This document shows positions 27,424 through 35,592 of a stretch of 64,000 bases of DNA, one piece after another. This DNA comes from an uncultured Clostridia bacterium (GTDB lineage: Bacteria > Bacillota > Clostridia > Christensenellales > Borkfalkiaceae): contig CAMWIW010000001.1 in assembly GCA_947174415.1 (NCBI GenBank), positions 62,001-126,000 on the forward strand, read 5' to 3'. Under the pieces are notes generated by a model. It saw only the letters and a program-made list of their open reading frames with translations, had not been told where the DNA came from and ran no database searches. A program made the position numbers and the translations under genes. Positions within the stretch are counted from its first letter, which is position 1. Every line of letters begins with the position of its first letter.

Positions 27424-27500
27424 GAAAAAAGCCTTTACGGTAAAGCGCATTTCTCATAGGAAATTAAAATATTTTATGGGCTTATAATTTCATTTAAAAT

Positions 27501-27535
27501 AAAAAAGTTCTAGGACGATTTATCCGAGAACCTTT
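27501..27535 (-). terminator. Terminator of the adhE/APH operon
   Basis: GTTCTcGGA / TCCtAGAAC hairpin (one mismatch) followed on the minus strand by T6. Confidence 0.7.
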
Positions 27536-27574
27536 TTACATTAAAGTCAAGCCTTATTAAATTTTCTTACATAA

Positions 27575-28327
27575 TTATTCGTAATCGAAAACGTCTATCC
27601 AGCGGTGAAGAAGTTCGGCTTCTTCGGCTTTTGCTTTGCTTAAACGCGCAGCGGCGGCAATGGGTATCCAACGCTGAACATACTGAATTGCCGTGTCGCT
27701 CTTTTTACAGAAAAGCTTTAAGTATTTTTCCGCAAGTTTCTCTTTACCTGCAAGATAGAAAAGAAGGTAACTTTGCGCAACGTCCGCGGACGAGTTGCCC
27801 TGCGTTGCATGCGCCCAGTCGATTATATAGGGCGTGCCGTCCTTGGTAATTATGATATTCGTGGGGTTAAAGTCGCCGTGGCACAGGTGGGTGTGCTTGG
27901 GCATCGAGTCGAGGCGAGTGTGCAAATCGTAACGGGTGGTAGCCTCTAACACGGGGTTGGTGGCGGAAATTCTTGCCTGCAACTTGTCTTTGAGTTTATT
28001 GAGCATAGGAACTTTTTTTGCGAAAACCGAAAGCTGCAAGTCAACGAAAAGGTTTAAATATTCGTCCTCTTTTTCAGGGTGTTCGTCCATAAGGGACTGC
28101 AAGGTCTTGCCCTCGATATAGTCCAAAACGATTGCCCACTTGCCGTCAACTACCTGCACTGCGCGGAGTTTGGGAACGTTTAAGCCCGTCTCTTCTACCC
28201 TTGCGTGGTTCAAGGCTTCGTTTAAGATATTCGCTTTTGAATAGTTTTCGCCGAACACTTTTACGAGACTGTCTTCCGCGCGGTAAATTTCTTTATCTGC
28301 CCTTGAAAAGATTTTTTGTTTATTCAT
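27575..28327 (-). CDS. Aminoglycoside phosphotransferase (APH)/choline-kinase fold protein
   Basis: A 250-aa kinase-like protein. The catalytic loop HGDFNPTNI (about 154-162) and metal-binding IIDWAHAT (about 173-180) are intact, so phosphotransfer activity is likely. The family phosphorylates aminoglycosides, choline, sugars or thiamine; substrate cannot be read. It begins 10 nt after the adhE stop, so it is expressed with adhE; a resistance role is doubtful in that setting. Confidence 0.85.
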   Translation of the reverse strand: MNKQKIFSRADKEIYRAEDSLVKVFGENYSKANILNEALNHARVEETGLNVPKLRAVQVVDGKWAIVLDYIEGKTLQSLMDEHPEKEDEYLNLFVDLQLSVFAKKVPMLNKLKDKLQARISATNPVLEATTRYDLHTRLDSMPKHTHLCHGDFNPTNIIITKDGTPYIIDWAHATQGNSSADVAQSYLLFYLAGKEKLAEKYLKLFCKKSDTAIQYVQRWIPIAAAARLSKAKAEEAELLHRWIDVFDYE

Positions 28328-28337
28328 AATTTCCTCC

Positions 28338-30947
28338 TTATTTTCCGTAGTATGCTTTAAGATACATCTCTTTTATTTCGCTCATTAAGGGATAACGGGG
28401 GTTCGCGCCCGTGCATTGGTCGTCGAACGCCTGCTCTACCATTTCGTCGAGTCTGTCTAAGAAGTCTTTCTCGTCAATGCCGTACTCTTTAATAGTCTTT
28501 TTGATGCCGATTTGAGACTTCAATTTATCAATAGCTTTGATAAGGTTATTTACCTTTTCTGTATCGTTCTTGCCGCCTAATCCCAAAGCGTCGGCAACCT
28601 CTGCGTATCTTGCAAGGGTTTTGGGATAAGCGTATTGGCTGAAAGTGCCCATTTTTGCGGGAACTTCGGCGGAGTTGAATTTGATTACTTCGTCAATCAT
28701 AAGCGCGTTTGCTACGCCGTGGGGCAAATGATGGAACGCGCCGAGCTTATGCGCCATAGAGTGGCACACGCCGAGGAAAGCGTTTGCAAAAGCCATACCC
28801 GCCATAGTTGCGGCGTTTGCCATTTTCTCTCTTGCCTCCACTGCCGTTTGTCCGTTTTCGTAAGCTTCGGGAAGATATTTGAAGATAACCTTTAACGCCT
28901 GAATTGCAAGTCCGTCTGTATAGTCGGTTGCCATTACGGAAGCGTAAGCCTCCAAAGCGTGCGTTACCGCGTCGATACCCGATGCGGCAGTCAAGCCCTT
29001 GGGTGCGGACATATGCAGGTCGGTGTCGATAATTGCCATATTGGGCATAAGTTCGTAATCGGCAAGCGGGTATTTAACGCCCGTCTTTTCGTCGGTGATA
29101 ACGGCGAACGGAGTAACTTCCGAACCCGTACCTGCCGAAGTGGGAATTGCAATGAAGTAAGCCTTTTCGCCCATTTTAGGGAAGGTGTAAATACGCTTTC
29201 TTATATCAACGAAGCGCATTGCCATATCCATAAAGTCAACTTCGGGGTGTTCGTACATAACCCACATAATTTTAGCCGCGTCCATTGCGCTGCCGCCACC
29301 GAGTGCGATTATGGTGTCGGGCTCGAAAGCTTTCATTTGCTTCGTGCCTTCGATTGCGCAAGCCAACGACGGGTCGGGTGCAACGTCGAAAAACGTGCTG
29401 TGAGCTATGCCCATTTCGTCAAGTTTATCGGTTATGCATTTGGTGAAACCGTTTTTGTACAGGAACGAGTCCGTAACGATAAACGCTTTCTTCTTGCCCA
29501 TAACGGTTTTAAGTTCGTCGAGCGCGACGGGCAGACAGCCTTTCTTTATATATACTTTTTGAGGTGCTCTGAACCACAACATATTTTCTCTCCTCTCCGC
29601 AACGGTTTTAATATTTAATAAGTGTTTTACACCGACGTTCTCCGAAACGGAGTTGCCGCCCCAGCTTCCGCAACCGAGTGTCAACGACGGCGCGAGTTTG
29701 AAGTTATACAAATCACCGATACCGCCTTGCGACGAGGGAGTGTTTAAAAGAATACGGCAGGTTTTCATTCTTTCGGAGAACTCGTGAATTTTGTCCTGAC
29801 CGGTTATAACATTTATATACAACGACGAGGTATGACCTATGCCGCCGTCGTTTACGAGCCTTTCGGCTTTATCGAGAGCTTCGGTGAAATCTTTCGCCTT
29901 ATACATTGCAAGCACGGGTGAAAGCTTTTCGTGTGCGAATTCTTCGGAGAGCTCTACGCTTTCGACTTCGCCTATTAATATTTTGGTAGTTTCGGGAACT
30001 TCAACGCCTGCAAGTTTTGCAATTTTATAGGCGGGCTGACCGACGATTTTCGCGTTCAGCGAGCCGTTGATTATGATTGTCTTGCGCACCTTATCAAGCT
30101 CTTCGCCCTCAAGGAAATGACAGCCGCGGGTTAAAAACTCTTTTCTGACTTTGTTGTAAATTTTGTCTGCAACGATAACCGACTGTTCGGAAGCGCAAAT
30201 CATGCCGTTATCAAAGGTTTTGGAGTGAATAATCGAGTTCACGGCAAGAAGAATATCGGCACTTTCGTCGATGACTGCGGGGGTGTTGCCCGCGCCGACG
30301 CCGATAGCGGGTTTGCCGCTCGAATAAGCCGCCCTTACCATTCCAGGACCGCCCGTTGCAAGTATTGTATCAACCTCTTTCATTAAAAGGTTGGTCATAT
30401 CGAGGCTTGGAACGTCTATCCAGCTTATTATTCCCTCGGGCGCACCTGCAGCAACGGCAGCTTCGTAAACGACCTTTGCCGCTGCGATAGTGGAATTCTT
30501 TGCGCGGGGGTGAGGGCTTATTATGCAGCCGTTACGCGTCTTTAAGCAAAGCAAAGTTTTAAATATTGCGGTTGAAGTGGGGTTCGTCGTGGGGATTACC
30601 GCGCCGATAACGCCGATAGGCTCGGCTATTTTTGTAAGCCCGTAAGCCTTATCCTCTTCTATTATTCCGCAGGTTTTTACTGCTCTGTATTTGTTGTAAA
30701 TATACTCTGCGGCATAGTGGTTCTTTATAACCTTATCTTCTACTACACCCATTCCCGTTTCGCTTACGGCAAGTTTTGCAAGGGAAATTCTTTCCTTGTT
30801 TGCAGCCGTCGCGCAAGCAAGAAAGATTTTATCGACTTGCTCTTGTGAAAATTTGGCGAACTCCGCTTGGGCTTTTCTTACCCTTGCTATTTCGCTTTCA
30901 AGTTTTTCAACGCTGTCGCAAATTTCATAGTTTAACTTAAAATCCAT
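28338..30947 (-). CDS. adhE: Bifunctional acetaldehyde-CoA/alcohol dehydrogenase AdhE
   Basis: An 869-aa two-domain enzyme reducing acetyl-CoA to acetaldehyde and then ethanol with NADH. The N-terminal aldehyde dehydrogenase domain has the catalytic cysteine in DNGMICASEQS (about 245-255) and GVGAGNTP. The C-terminal iron-dependent ADH domain has GGGSAMDAAK and the metal-ligand region HKLGAFHHLPHGVANA. Length is standard. GAGGAG SD before the ATG. The ~235-nt upstream region contains inverted repeats that may bind a redox regulator. Main ethanol-forming, NAD-regenerating enzyme. Confidence 0.97.
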   Translation of the reverse strand: MDFKLNYEICDSVEKLESEIARVRKAQAEFAKFSQEQVDKIFLACATAANKERISLAKLAVSETGMGVVEDKVIKNHYAAEYIYNKYRAVKTCGIIEEDKAYGLTKIAEPIGVIGAVIPTTNPTSTAIFKTLLCLKTRNGCIISPHPRAKNSTIAAAKVVYEAAVAAGAPEGIISWIDVPSLDMTNLLMKEVDTILATGGPGMVRAAYSSGKPAIGVGAGNTPAVIDESADILLAVNSIIHSKTFDNGMICASEQSVIVADKIYNKVRKEFLTRGCHFLEGEELDKVRKTIIINGSLNAKIVGQPAYKIAKLAGVEVPETTKILIGEVESVELSEEFAHEKLSPVLAMYKAKDFTEALDKAERLVNDGGIGHTSSLYINVITGQDKIHEFSERMKTCRILLNTPSSQGGIGDLYNFKLAPSLTLGCGSWGGNSVSENVGVKHLLNIKTVAERRENMLWFRAPQKVYIKKGCLPVALDELKTVMGKKKAFIVTDSFLYKNGFTKCITDKLDEMGIAHSTFFDVAPDPSLACAIEGTKQMKAFEPDTIIALGGGSAMDAAKIMWVMYEHPEVDFMDMAMRFVDIRKRIYTFPKMGEKAYFIAIPTSAGTGSEVTPFAVITDEKTGVKYPLADYELMPNMAIIDTDLHMSAPKGLTAASGIDAVTHALEAYASVMATDYTDGLAIQALKVIFKYLPEAYENGQTAVEAREKMANAATMAGMAFANAFLGVCHSMAHKLGAFHHLPHGVANALMIDEVIKFNSAEVPAKMGTFSQYAYPKTLARYAEVADALGLGGKNDTEKVNNLIKAIDKLKSQIGIKKTIKEYGIDEKDFLDRLDEMVEQAFDDQCTGANPRYPLMSEIKEMYLKAYYGK

Positions 30948-31067
30948 TTCGTTCTCCTCGAATAAATTTATTATGTGAGTTTTGCAATTAATTTAAATCG
31001 ATATAATTTTATCAAATAATATTATAAGCCGCAACGATAATTCAAAAAAAATATAACAAGGTGCATT

Positions 31068-31131
31068 TTTGTTAATTTACAAACATTTAAGTTAATTAAA
31101 AACAATTAAGTACAAGTTTAACAAATTTGTT
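31068..31131. promoter_or_regulatory. Inverted repeats upstream of adhE (possible redox-regulator sites)
   Basis: TTTGT-N6-ACAAA at 31068-31083 and perfect AACAAATTTGTT at 31120-31131. They resemble, but do not match, the Rex operator TTGTTAA-N4-TTAACAA; adhE is a classic Rex target. The rest of 30948-31140 is AT-rich with no open frame. Confidence 0.35.
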
Positions 31132-31142
31132 GCAGGTTTGAC

Positions 31143-31171
31143 TTGACAACCTAAGCGAATTTTATTATAAT
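31143..31171 (+). promoter_or_regulatory. tRNA-Leu promoter (TTGACA-17-TATAAT)
   Basis: Perfect consensus -35 (31143-31148) and -10 (31166-31171), 17-nt spacer, 11 nt before the tRNA. Confidence 0.9.
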
Positions 31172-31182
31172 CACATTGTTTC

Positions 31183-31265
31183 GCGGACGTGGCGAAATTG
31201 GCAGACGCGCAAGTTTCAGGTTCTTGTGGGCAACCATGGGGGTTCAAGTCCCTTCGTCCGCACCA
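31183..31265 (+). tRNA. tRNA-Leu (anticodon CAG)
   Basis: Acceptor GCGGACG pairs with CGTCCGC; anticodon CAG in loop TTCAGGT (the closing pair of the anticodon stem is T-T). Long variable arm, T loop TTCAAGT, CCA encoded. Confidence 0.93.
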
Positions 31266-31306
31266 AAGCCCGCTTGGCTACATTTGTAACCAAGCGGGCT
31301 TTTTTA
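31265..31306 (+). terminator. tRNA-Leu terminator
   Basis: AAAGCCCGCTTGG / CCAAGCGGGCTTT stem followed by T4; the loop TACATTTGTA can extend the pairing. Confidence 0.88.
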
Positions 31307-31315
31307 CGAGATATT

Positions 31316-31463
31316 CGAAGGGACTTGAGGGTGGAGTTAATTGCCGAGAGGCAATTATTTTGCCTAGACAAGTTAGTAAGGCAAAAATAAAAAGGCAAAA
31401 CGAACAGCACAATGCGCTCGGCGGGGCGCGCCGCCAAAGGCGCAAGTCCCTTCGTCCGTACCA
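31316..31463 (+). repeat. Duplicated tRNA-Leu 3' end bounding a hairpin-rich segment
   Basis: 31443-31463 repeats the last 21 nt of tRNA-Leu (31245-31265) with one mismatch, including CCA. An inverted copy of its 12-nt core (CGAAGGGACTTG) sits at 31316-31327, so the segment has inverted-repeat ends. Inside are AATTGCC/GGCAATT and TTTTGCCT/AGGCAAAA hairpins and a GC-rich GGCGG/CCGCC stem. It could be a tRNA fossil, a small att-like scar, or a MITE-like element; no integrase is near. Confidence 0.55.
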
Positions 31464-31470
31464 AACAAGC

Positions 31471-31499
31471 AAAAAAGCGGCATTTTGCTGCTTTTTTCT
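31471..31499 (+). terminator. Terminator after the duplicated tRNA-Leu 3' end
   Basis: AAAAAAGCGGC / GCTGCTTTTTT 11-bp stem (one G-T) with a 5-nt loop, 8 nt after the second CCA, as after a real tRNA. Confidence 0.7.
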
Positions 31500-31567
31500 T
31501 ACTTTGATTTATTAACAATTTATTTTGCCCCAACTTTTTTGCCCGATTATTCTTTAACTTTATTCGC

Positions 31568-31596
31568 TTGACTGATTTTTTGCAATGTGGTAACAT
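31568..31596 (+). promoter_or_regulatory. Promoter of candidate sRNA 1 (TTGACT-17-TAACAT)
   Basis: -35 TTGACT (31568-31573), -10 TAACAT (31591-31596), 17-nt spacer with TGG extension. Confidence 0.5.
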
Positions 31597-31602
31597 TTAA
31601 AC

Positions 31603-31722
31603 GGTCTCTGAAAACGAGAACACCACAGCCCACAGGGTTGTATGCAGGTAAGGTTGAAATACCTTACACCCGCCGATGATAATTTTCGGCATTGAGGTAG
31701 ACGGTTTAGTTCTACCTTTTTT
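31603..31722 (+). ncRNA. Candidate small RNA 1 (hairpin ladder with terminator)
   Basis: About 120 nt with no coding frame but consecutive hairpins: TCTC/GAGA, ACAGCCC/GGGTTGT (31625-31641), GTAAGG/CCTTAC (31648-31667), GCCGA/TCGGC (31672-31690), then the terminator AGGTAGA/TCTACCT with T6 (31695-31722). Promoter upstream. It does not resemble 6S, SRP, tmRNA or RNase P RNA as I know them. Confidence 0.5.
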
Positions 31723-31723
31723 A

Positions 31724-31752
31724 TTGACATTTTTGCAAATTTTGCATAAAAT
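31724..31752 (+). promoter_or_regulatory. Promoter of candidate sRNA 2 (TTGACA-17-TAAAAT)
   Basis: -35 TTGACA (31724-31729), -10 TAAAAT (31747-31752), 17-nt spacer, directly after the sRNA 1 terminator. Confidence 0.7.
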
Positions 31753-31758
31753 ATAGTT

Positions 31759-31830
31759 GACATCAAGTCAGATACGGAATGCGTCCGTATCACCCCGCGC
31801 CCTGCTTAACAGCCGACGCGGGATTTTTTT
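31759..31830 (+). ncRNA. Candidate small RNA 2
   Basis: About 70 nt with a perfect GATACGGA/TCCGTATC hairpin (31771-31791) and a terminator CCCGCG/CGCGGG with A-T7 (31794-31830). It has its own promoter and ends at the 3' edge of the convergent Rieske flavoprotein gene. It could instead be a 3'-overlapping antisense regulator of that gene. Confidence 0.5.
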
Positions 31831-33286
31831 ATTGTTTTTTACTCTTCGTGTGTTCGTATTTACAGCATTTTGCTGTCGGTTCGGAAATAATGTTGCCGTG
31901 GATATCAAAGCGCGAGCCGTGGCACGGACAGTCCCAAGTGTGGGTGTCGGCATTCCATTTAAGTTCACCGTGCATGTGCGGGCACATACTGCCGATTATA
32001 TGCAAGTCGTCATCTTCGTCGCGATAGACGGCGCGTTTTTTGCCGTTGTGCTTTACCACTGCTCCCGTCCCCTTTGCAACGTCCTCCGCCGTTTTAGTCG
32101 TCAGTCTGAAATAGCCCAAACTTATTTCTTTAATATTGGTAAGAGCGTTGGAAACGAACGCGCCCATATTCCCCTTGACTTTGCGTTGGGGTGAGAAAAG
32201 CTCGGCATACTTGTTTTCTTTACCTAAAATAAGGTCGCGTACTAAATTTGCGCAGGTCATTGAGTTTGCCATTCCCCACTTGTTAAAGCCCGTAATTACG
32301 TAAACCCCGTCCGTGCCCTTTGCGTATAAGCCCGCCATAGGCATACCGTCAAAGGTCATAACGTCCTCGGCGCTCCAACAGTTGGTTACGGTATCCGCGC
32401 CGTAAATCTTTTCGGCATTTTCCTTTAACGTAAGGAAATGCCCTAAATCCTTTATTCTGCCCGTTCGGTGGTCGCCGCCTCCGAAAAGCGTTCCGCCCGC
32501 AAACGGGCGCACGGAAATTCCGTCCTGCTTCTCTTCCAAAAACATTTCTCCTGTCAGCCGTTTATTTACGGCAACAGTGTATGAAATGGATTGGCGAAGT
32601 TTAAGGAAATACGCCCCGCGGGAGTTAATTATGGGGAAGTGCGTTGCGACGACTATATTTTTTGCCTTAATTTTGCCTTTGTCGGTTAAAACGGTTTTGT
32701 TTTCTATATCGACGTCGAGTGCGCGGGTATGCTCGAAAATTTCAAACCTTGCAGGCAGTGCGCAAAGAAATTTCAATGGGTCGAAAAGATATTGCCTTCT
32801 GCTCTTTATTACGGCAATAGCGTCAAAGTGGGCAAGCGCGCTCTCCCACTCGCACTCCGCGCCTATATCCTGCATTACGCTGAAAGTTCTTTTAAGTCTC
32901 GTTTCCGAACTGCGCGAAAAGATATAGCCGTTCGTTTCAGCCCAATCACACTCGATACAGAACTTATCTTTAAGCTCTTTAAATCCGCGCATACCCTCAA
33001 CCTGCGCCTCATAGTAGCCTTTTGCCGTTTTTAAGCCGCAGTTATAATAAAGGTCGTAATATACCCCGCCTTGGTTGTAAGTTATCTTTGCGGTTGTTCT
33101 GCCCGTCGTTCCTCCGAAGAGCTCGTCCGCCTCTATAAGCGTTACGAACTGCCCCGCTTCGGCAAGCTTGAACGCAGTAAGATAACCCGCAATTCCGCCG
33201 CCTATAACCACTATATCCCGCTCGGCGTCGCCGTCAAGCGAGGGATAATTTCTTTTTTCGCCTTTCCATACACTTTCGAATTTCAT
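31829..33286 (-). CDS. FAD-dependent oxidoreductase with C-terminal Rieske domain
   Basis: A 485-aa protein. The N-terminal DAO-type FAD fold has VIGGGIAGYLTAFKLAE (about 27-43); the middle is substrate-binding, and the C-terminal Rieske [2Fe-2S] domain has ligands in CPHMH and CPCHGSRFD (about 440-470). Proteins of this architecture (B. subtilis YhfW-like) have no settled substrate. Monocistronic, convergent with the small RNA region and divergent from comEC. SD is weak. Confidence 0.88.
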   Translation of the reverse strand: MKFESVWKGEKRNYPSLDGDAERDIVVIGGGIAGYLTAFKLAEAGQFVTLIEADELFGGTTGRTTAKITYNQGGVYYDLYYNCGLKTAKGYYEAQVEGMRGFKELKDKFCIECDWAETNGYIFSRSSETRLKRTFSVMQDIGAECEWESALAHFDAIAVIKSRRQYLFDPLKFLCALPARFEIFEHTRALDVDIENKTVLTDKGKIKAKNIVVATHFPIINSRGAYFLKLRQSISYTVAVNKRLTGEMFLEEKQDGISVRPFAGGTLFGGGDHRTGRIKDLGHFLTLKENAEKIYGADTVTNCWSAEDVMTFDGMPMAGLYAKGTDGVYVITGFNKWGMANSMTCANLVRDLILGKENKYAELFSPQRKVKGNMGAFVSNALTNIKEISLGYFRLTTKTAEDVAKGTGAVVKHNGKKRAVYRDEDDDLHIIGSMCPHMHGELKWNADTHTWDCPCHGSRFDIHGNIISEPTAKCCKYEHTKSKKQ

Positions 33287-33372
33287 AATTTTAATTATCG
33301 ACTAAAATCTATTTTTCAAACACGGTATGAAATAAGTTTACAAAGCCGTCGAATTATGATATATTTTGCCAT

Positions 33373-35463
33373 ATGGGGCGCATATTTAACGTGAGAGTAC
33401 CCGTGCTTATCGCCTGCACTCTTGCGCTGGGTGTGCTGACGGGTTATTTCATTTGTTACTGTGAAACGAATATTGTTTGGCTGATTGCGGTTGTTTCTAT
33501 AACCGCAATTATTTTTTTGTTTGCCCTCATTTTAAAGAAGAAAAAGTTAATTGTTTTTACTCTCGTCTTTACGGCATTTTTTGCAGTAGGTTTGTTAAAC
33601 TGCTATTTTACTTTACAAAATTACCAAGTTTGCGACGTTGATACGGAAAGCGTCTACCTCATTAACGGAACAGTTAAGGAAAAAGGTGTTACGGCATACG
33701 GCGAATACATAATTTTAGACGACGCAACGGCAGATGGGGAAAAGCTAAGCGGCAAAGTGCGCGTTTATCTTTCCGATGTTTACGGCGATTTCTGCGAAAC
33801 GGGATATACCGTTCAATTCTATACCAAACTGAAATTCAACGACGCCTTCCCTTACGGTGAACTGAACTACTACGCCGAAGACAACGTCAAATATATTTGT
33901 TCGCCGTATTCCGAATTGACTTCCTCTTATCACTTTTCATTTTTCGGAAGTATTCGCTCCGCCGTAAAAGATACCCTTTACGACAATCTGAGTTACGACA
34001 CCGCGTCCGTATGCTACGGTATACTGCTTGGTGATACGCAGAACGTTGACGACGAGGCGCTTGATAATTTCCGATACGGCGGAATAGCGCATATATTTGC
34101 CGTTTCGGGCTTGCATATAGGTTTGGTTTACGGAATACTTACATTCATTTTGAAAAAGTTGAGCGTAAACAAATACGTTTCGGCGGGTTTAAGATTTGCC
34201 GCGATTATCTTTTATGCGGGAGTATGCGGATTTGCAGTATCTTCAGTGCGCGCGGTAATTATGTGCGGAGCGAATATCTTGGCTTGCCTTTTTCACGTCA
34301 AAAGCGACGGCTTGAACAATTTAGGGTTTGCAGCCGTTATCATTCTTTTAATCTCGCCTTTAAGCTTGTTTTCGGTGGGCTTTCAGTTGTCCGTATGTGC
34401 AATGGGCGGAATATTTCTTTTTTCCAACGGTGTGAAAACGGTCCTGAAAAAAATAAAAACTCCCGCCAAAATAGCGGCGGGCGTGGGCGCGTCGGTTGGG
34501 GCACAAGCAGGTTCTTTACCTGTGATGCTGTCCAAATTCGGATATATCAGCGGCGCGGGATTGATACTTAATTTTCTTATCATTCCCCTCGTATCCATGC
34601 TATTCAGCTTATTGTTTTTTGGGACGGTTCTATCCTTGGTTATACCGCCTGCGGCAAGCTTTATTATGCCGTACGCCGCTCTACCGTTGGAAGCGTTGCT
34701 TTCATTCCTGCTTATGGCAAACTTTGAGAAAGCTTTGATTACCGGTTTCGGAGCGGGAATTTTCGTGCCCATATATTTTACGGTTGCTTTGGCTTTTTCC
34801 GATAAAATCAATATTAAAATTTTATCAAGAGGCGTTCTTGCAACCTGCGGAATTGCCGTGCTTGCAATATGTGTTTTAGTGCAGACTTATATGCCCGCCA
34901 ACGGATATAAAATTACGGTTTCCGCATACAACTACGGAGGCAGCGTGCTCGTTAAATCCCAACAAGGTACTGTTCTTATAATGACCGAAAACGCAAATAT
35001 TTCGCGGATAAAGAACTGTCTTAACCGTGAGTATTCTTCAGATTTGGACGGCGTAGTAATTATCGGCGGAGATAATTGCGCCGAGGCTTACGATTTAAGT
35101 CTGCACTGCAATACCGTTTTCGTTTGTTCGGCAAACATTCCCGTTCAGCCGTATTACTTTACGGAAATTCACTACGAAAAAGAATTTACATTTTGCGGAA
35201 TTGAATTCGAATATATCGACGGACACAATTTAACCGCCAAATTAGGCGGGGTTAGTCTGCTTTTAAGCGACGACAAAAACTTGCCGTCCAAATCCTGCGA
35301 TATGCTGATTTCTTTGTATGAAAATTTTAATGAAGAGTTGGGCGGCGCTCCGTGCGTTGCGGAATACACGGTTTACTTCAATATCCCCAACACCGCATAT
35401 AACGCTTACGATTACGGTGATCTGACTTTTTATATTAAAGACGGCACTATCGATATAAAGTAA
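33373..35463 (+). CDS. comEC: ComEC/Rec2-family DNA channel protein
   Basis: A 696-aa multispanning protein. Residues 1-55 hold two membrane helices, 85-190 a soluble OB-like domain, and 200-490 the Competence channel domain with the signature FAVSGLHIGLVYGIL (about 245). ComEC transports single-stranded DNA during transformation. The C-terminal ~180 residues sit where the metallo-beta-lactamase nuclease domain lies, but the HxHxDH metal motif is absent (VVIIGGDNCAEA instead of a THPDxDH-like stretch), so any nuclease activity is unlikely. SD is poor. No other competence genes in view except a TfoX_N protein. Confidence 0.85.
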   Translation: MGRIFNVRVPVLIACTLALGVLTGYFICYCETNIVWLIAVVSITAIIFLFALILKKKKLIVFTLVFTAFFAVGLLNCYFTLQNYQVCDVDTESVYLINGTVKEKGVTAYGEYIILDDATADGEKLSGKVRVYLSDVYGDFCETGYTVQFYTKLKFNDAFPYGELNYYAEDNVKYICSPYSELTSSYHFSFFGSIRSAVKDTLYDNLSYDTASVCYGILLGDTQNVDDEALDNFRYGGIAHIFAVSGLHIGLVYGILTFILKKLSVNKYVSAGLRFAAIIFYAGVCGFAVSSVRAVIMCGANILACLFHVKSDGLNNLGFAAVIILLISPLSLFSVGFQLSVCAMGGIFLFSNGVKTVLKKIKTPAKIAAGVGASVGAQAGSLPVMLSKFGYISGAGLILNFLIIPLVSMLFSLLFFGTVLSLVIPPAASFIMPYAALPLEALLSFLLMANFEKALITGFGAGIFVPIYFTVALAFSDKINIKILSRGVLATCGIAVLAICVLVQTYMPANGYKITVSAYNYGGSVLVKSQQGTVLIMTENANISRIKNCLNREYSSDLDGVVIIGGDNCAEAYDLSLHCNTVFVCSANIPVQPYYFTEIHYEKEFTFCGIEFEYIDGHNLTAKLGGVSLLLSDDKNLPSKSCDMLISLYENFNEELGGAPCVAEYTVYFNIPNTAYNAYDYGDLTFYIKDGTIDIK

Positions 35464-35514
35464 ACGCGCAGTCAAAGCACAATTCCCATAGGGAATGAAA
35501 AGCGAATAACGATA

Positions 35515-35550
35515 AAGAACTCTCAAACAAATTGTTTGAGAGTTCTTTCT
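35515..35550 (+). terminator. comEC terminator
   Basis: GAACTCTCAAA / TTTGAGAGTTC stem followed by TTTCT. Confidence 0.7.
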
Positions 35551-35592
35551 GCTTGTAATTAAGTAAGCTATATTGTAATTTATCTTATTCCG

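Noticed and set aside
28959..29618. Long plus-strand open frame of 219 codons inside adhE
   Set aside because: It is antisense to a strongly conserved gene, lacks an SD and has no family-like features.
31216..31596. Minus-strand open frame of 126 codons over tRNA-Leu and the repeat
   Set aside because: Runs through a tRNA, terminators and hairpins; not credible as a gene.
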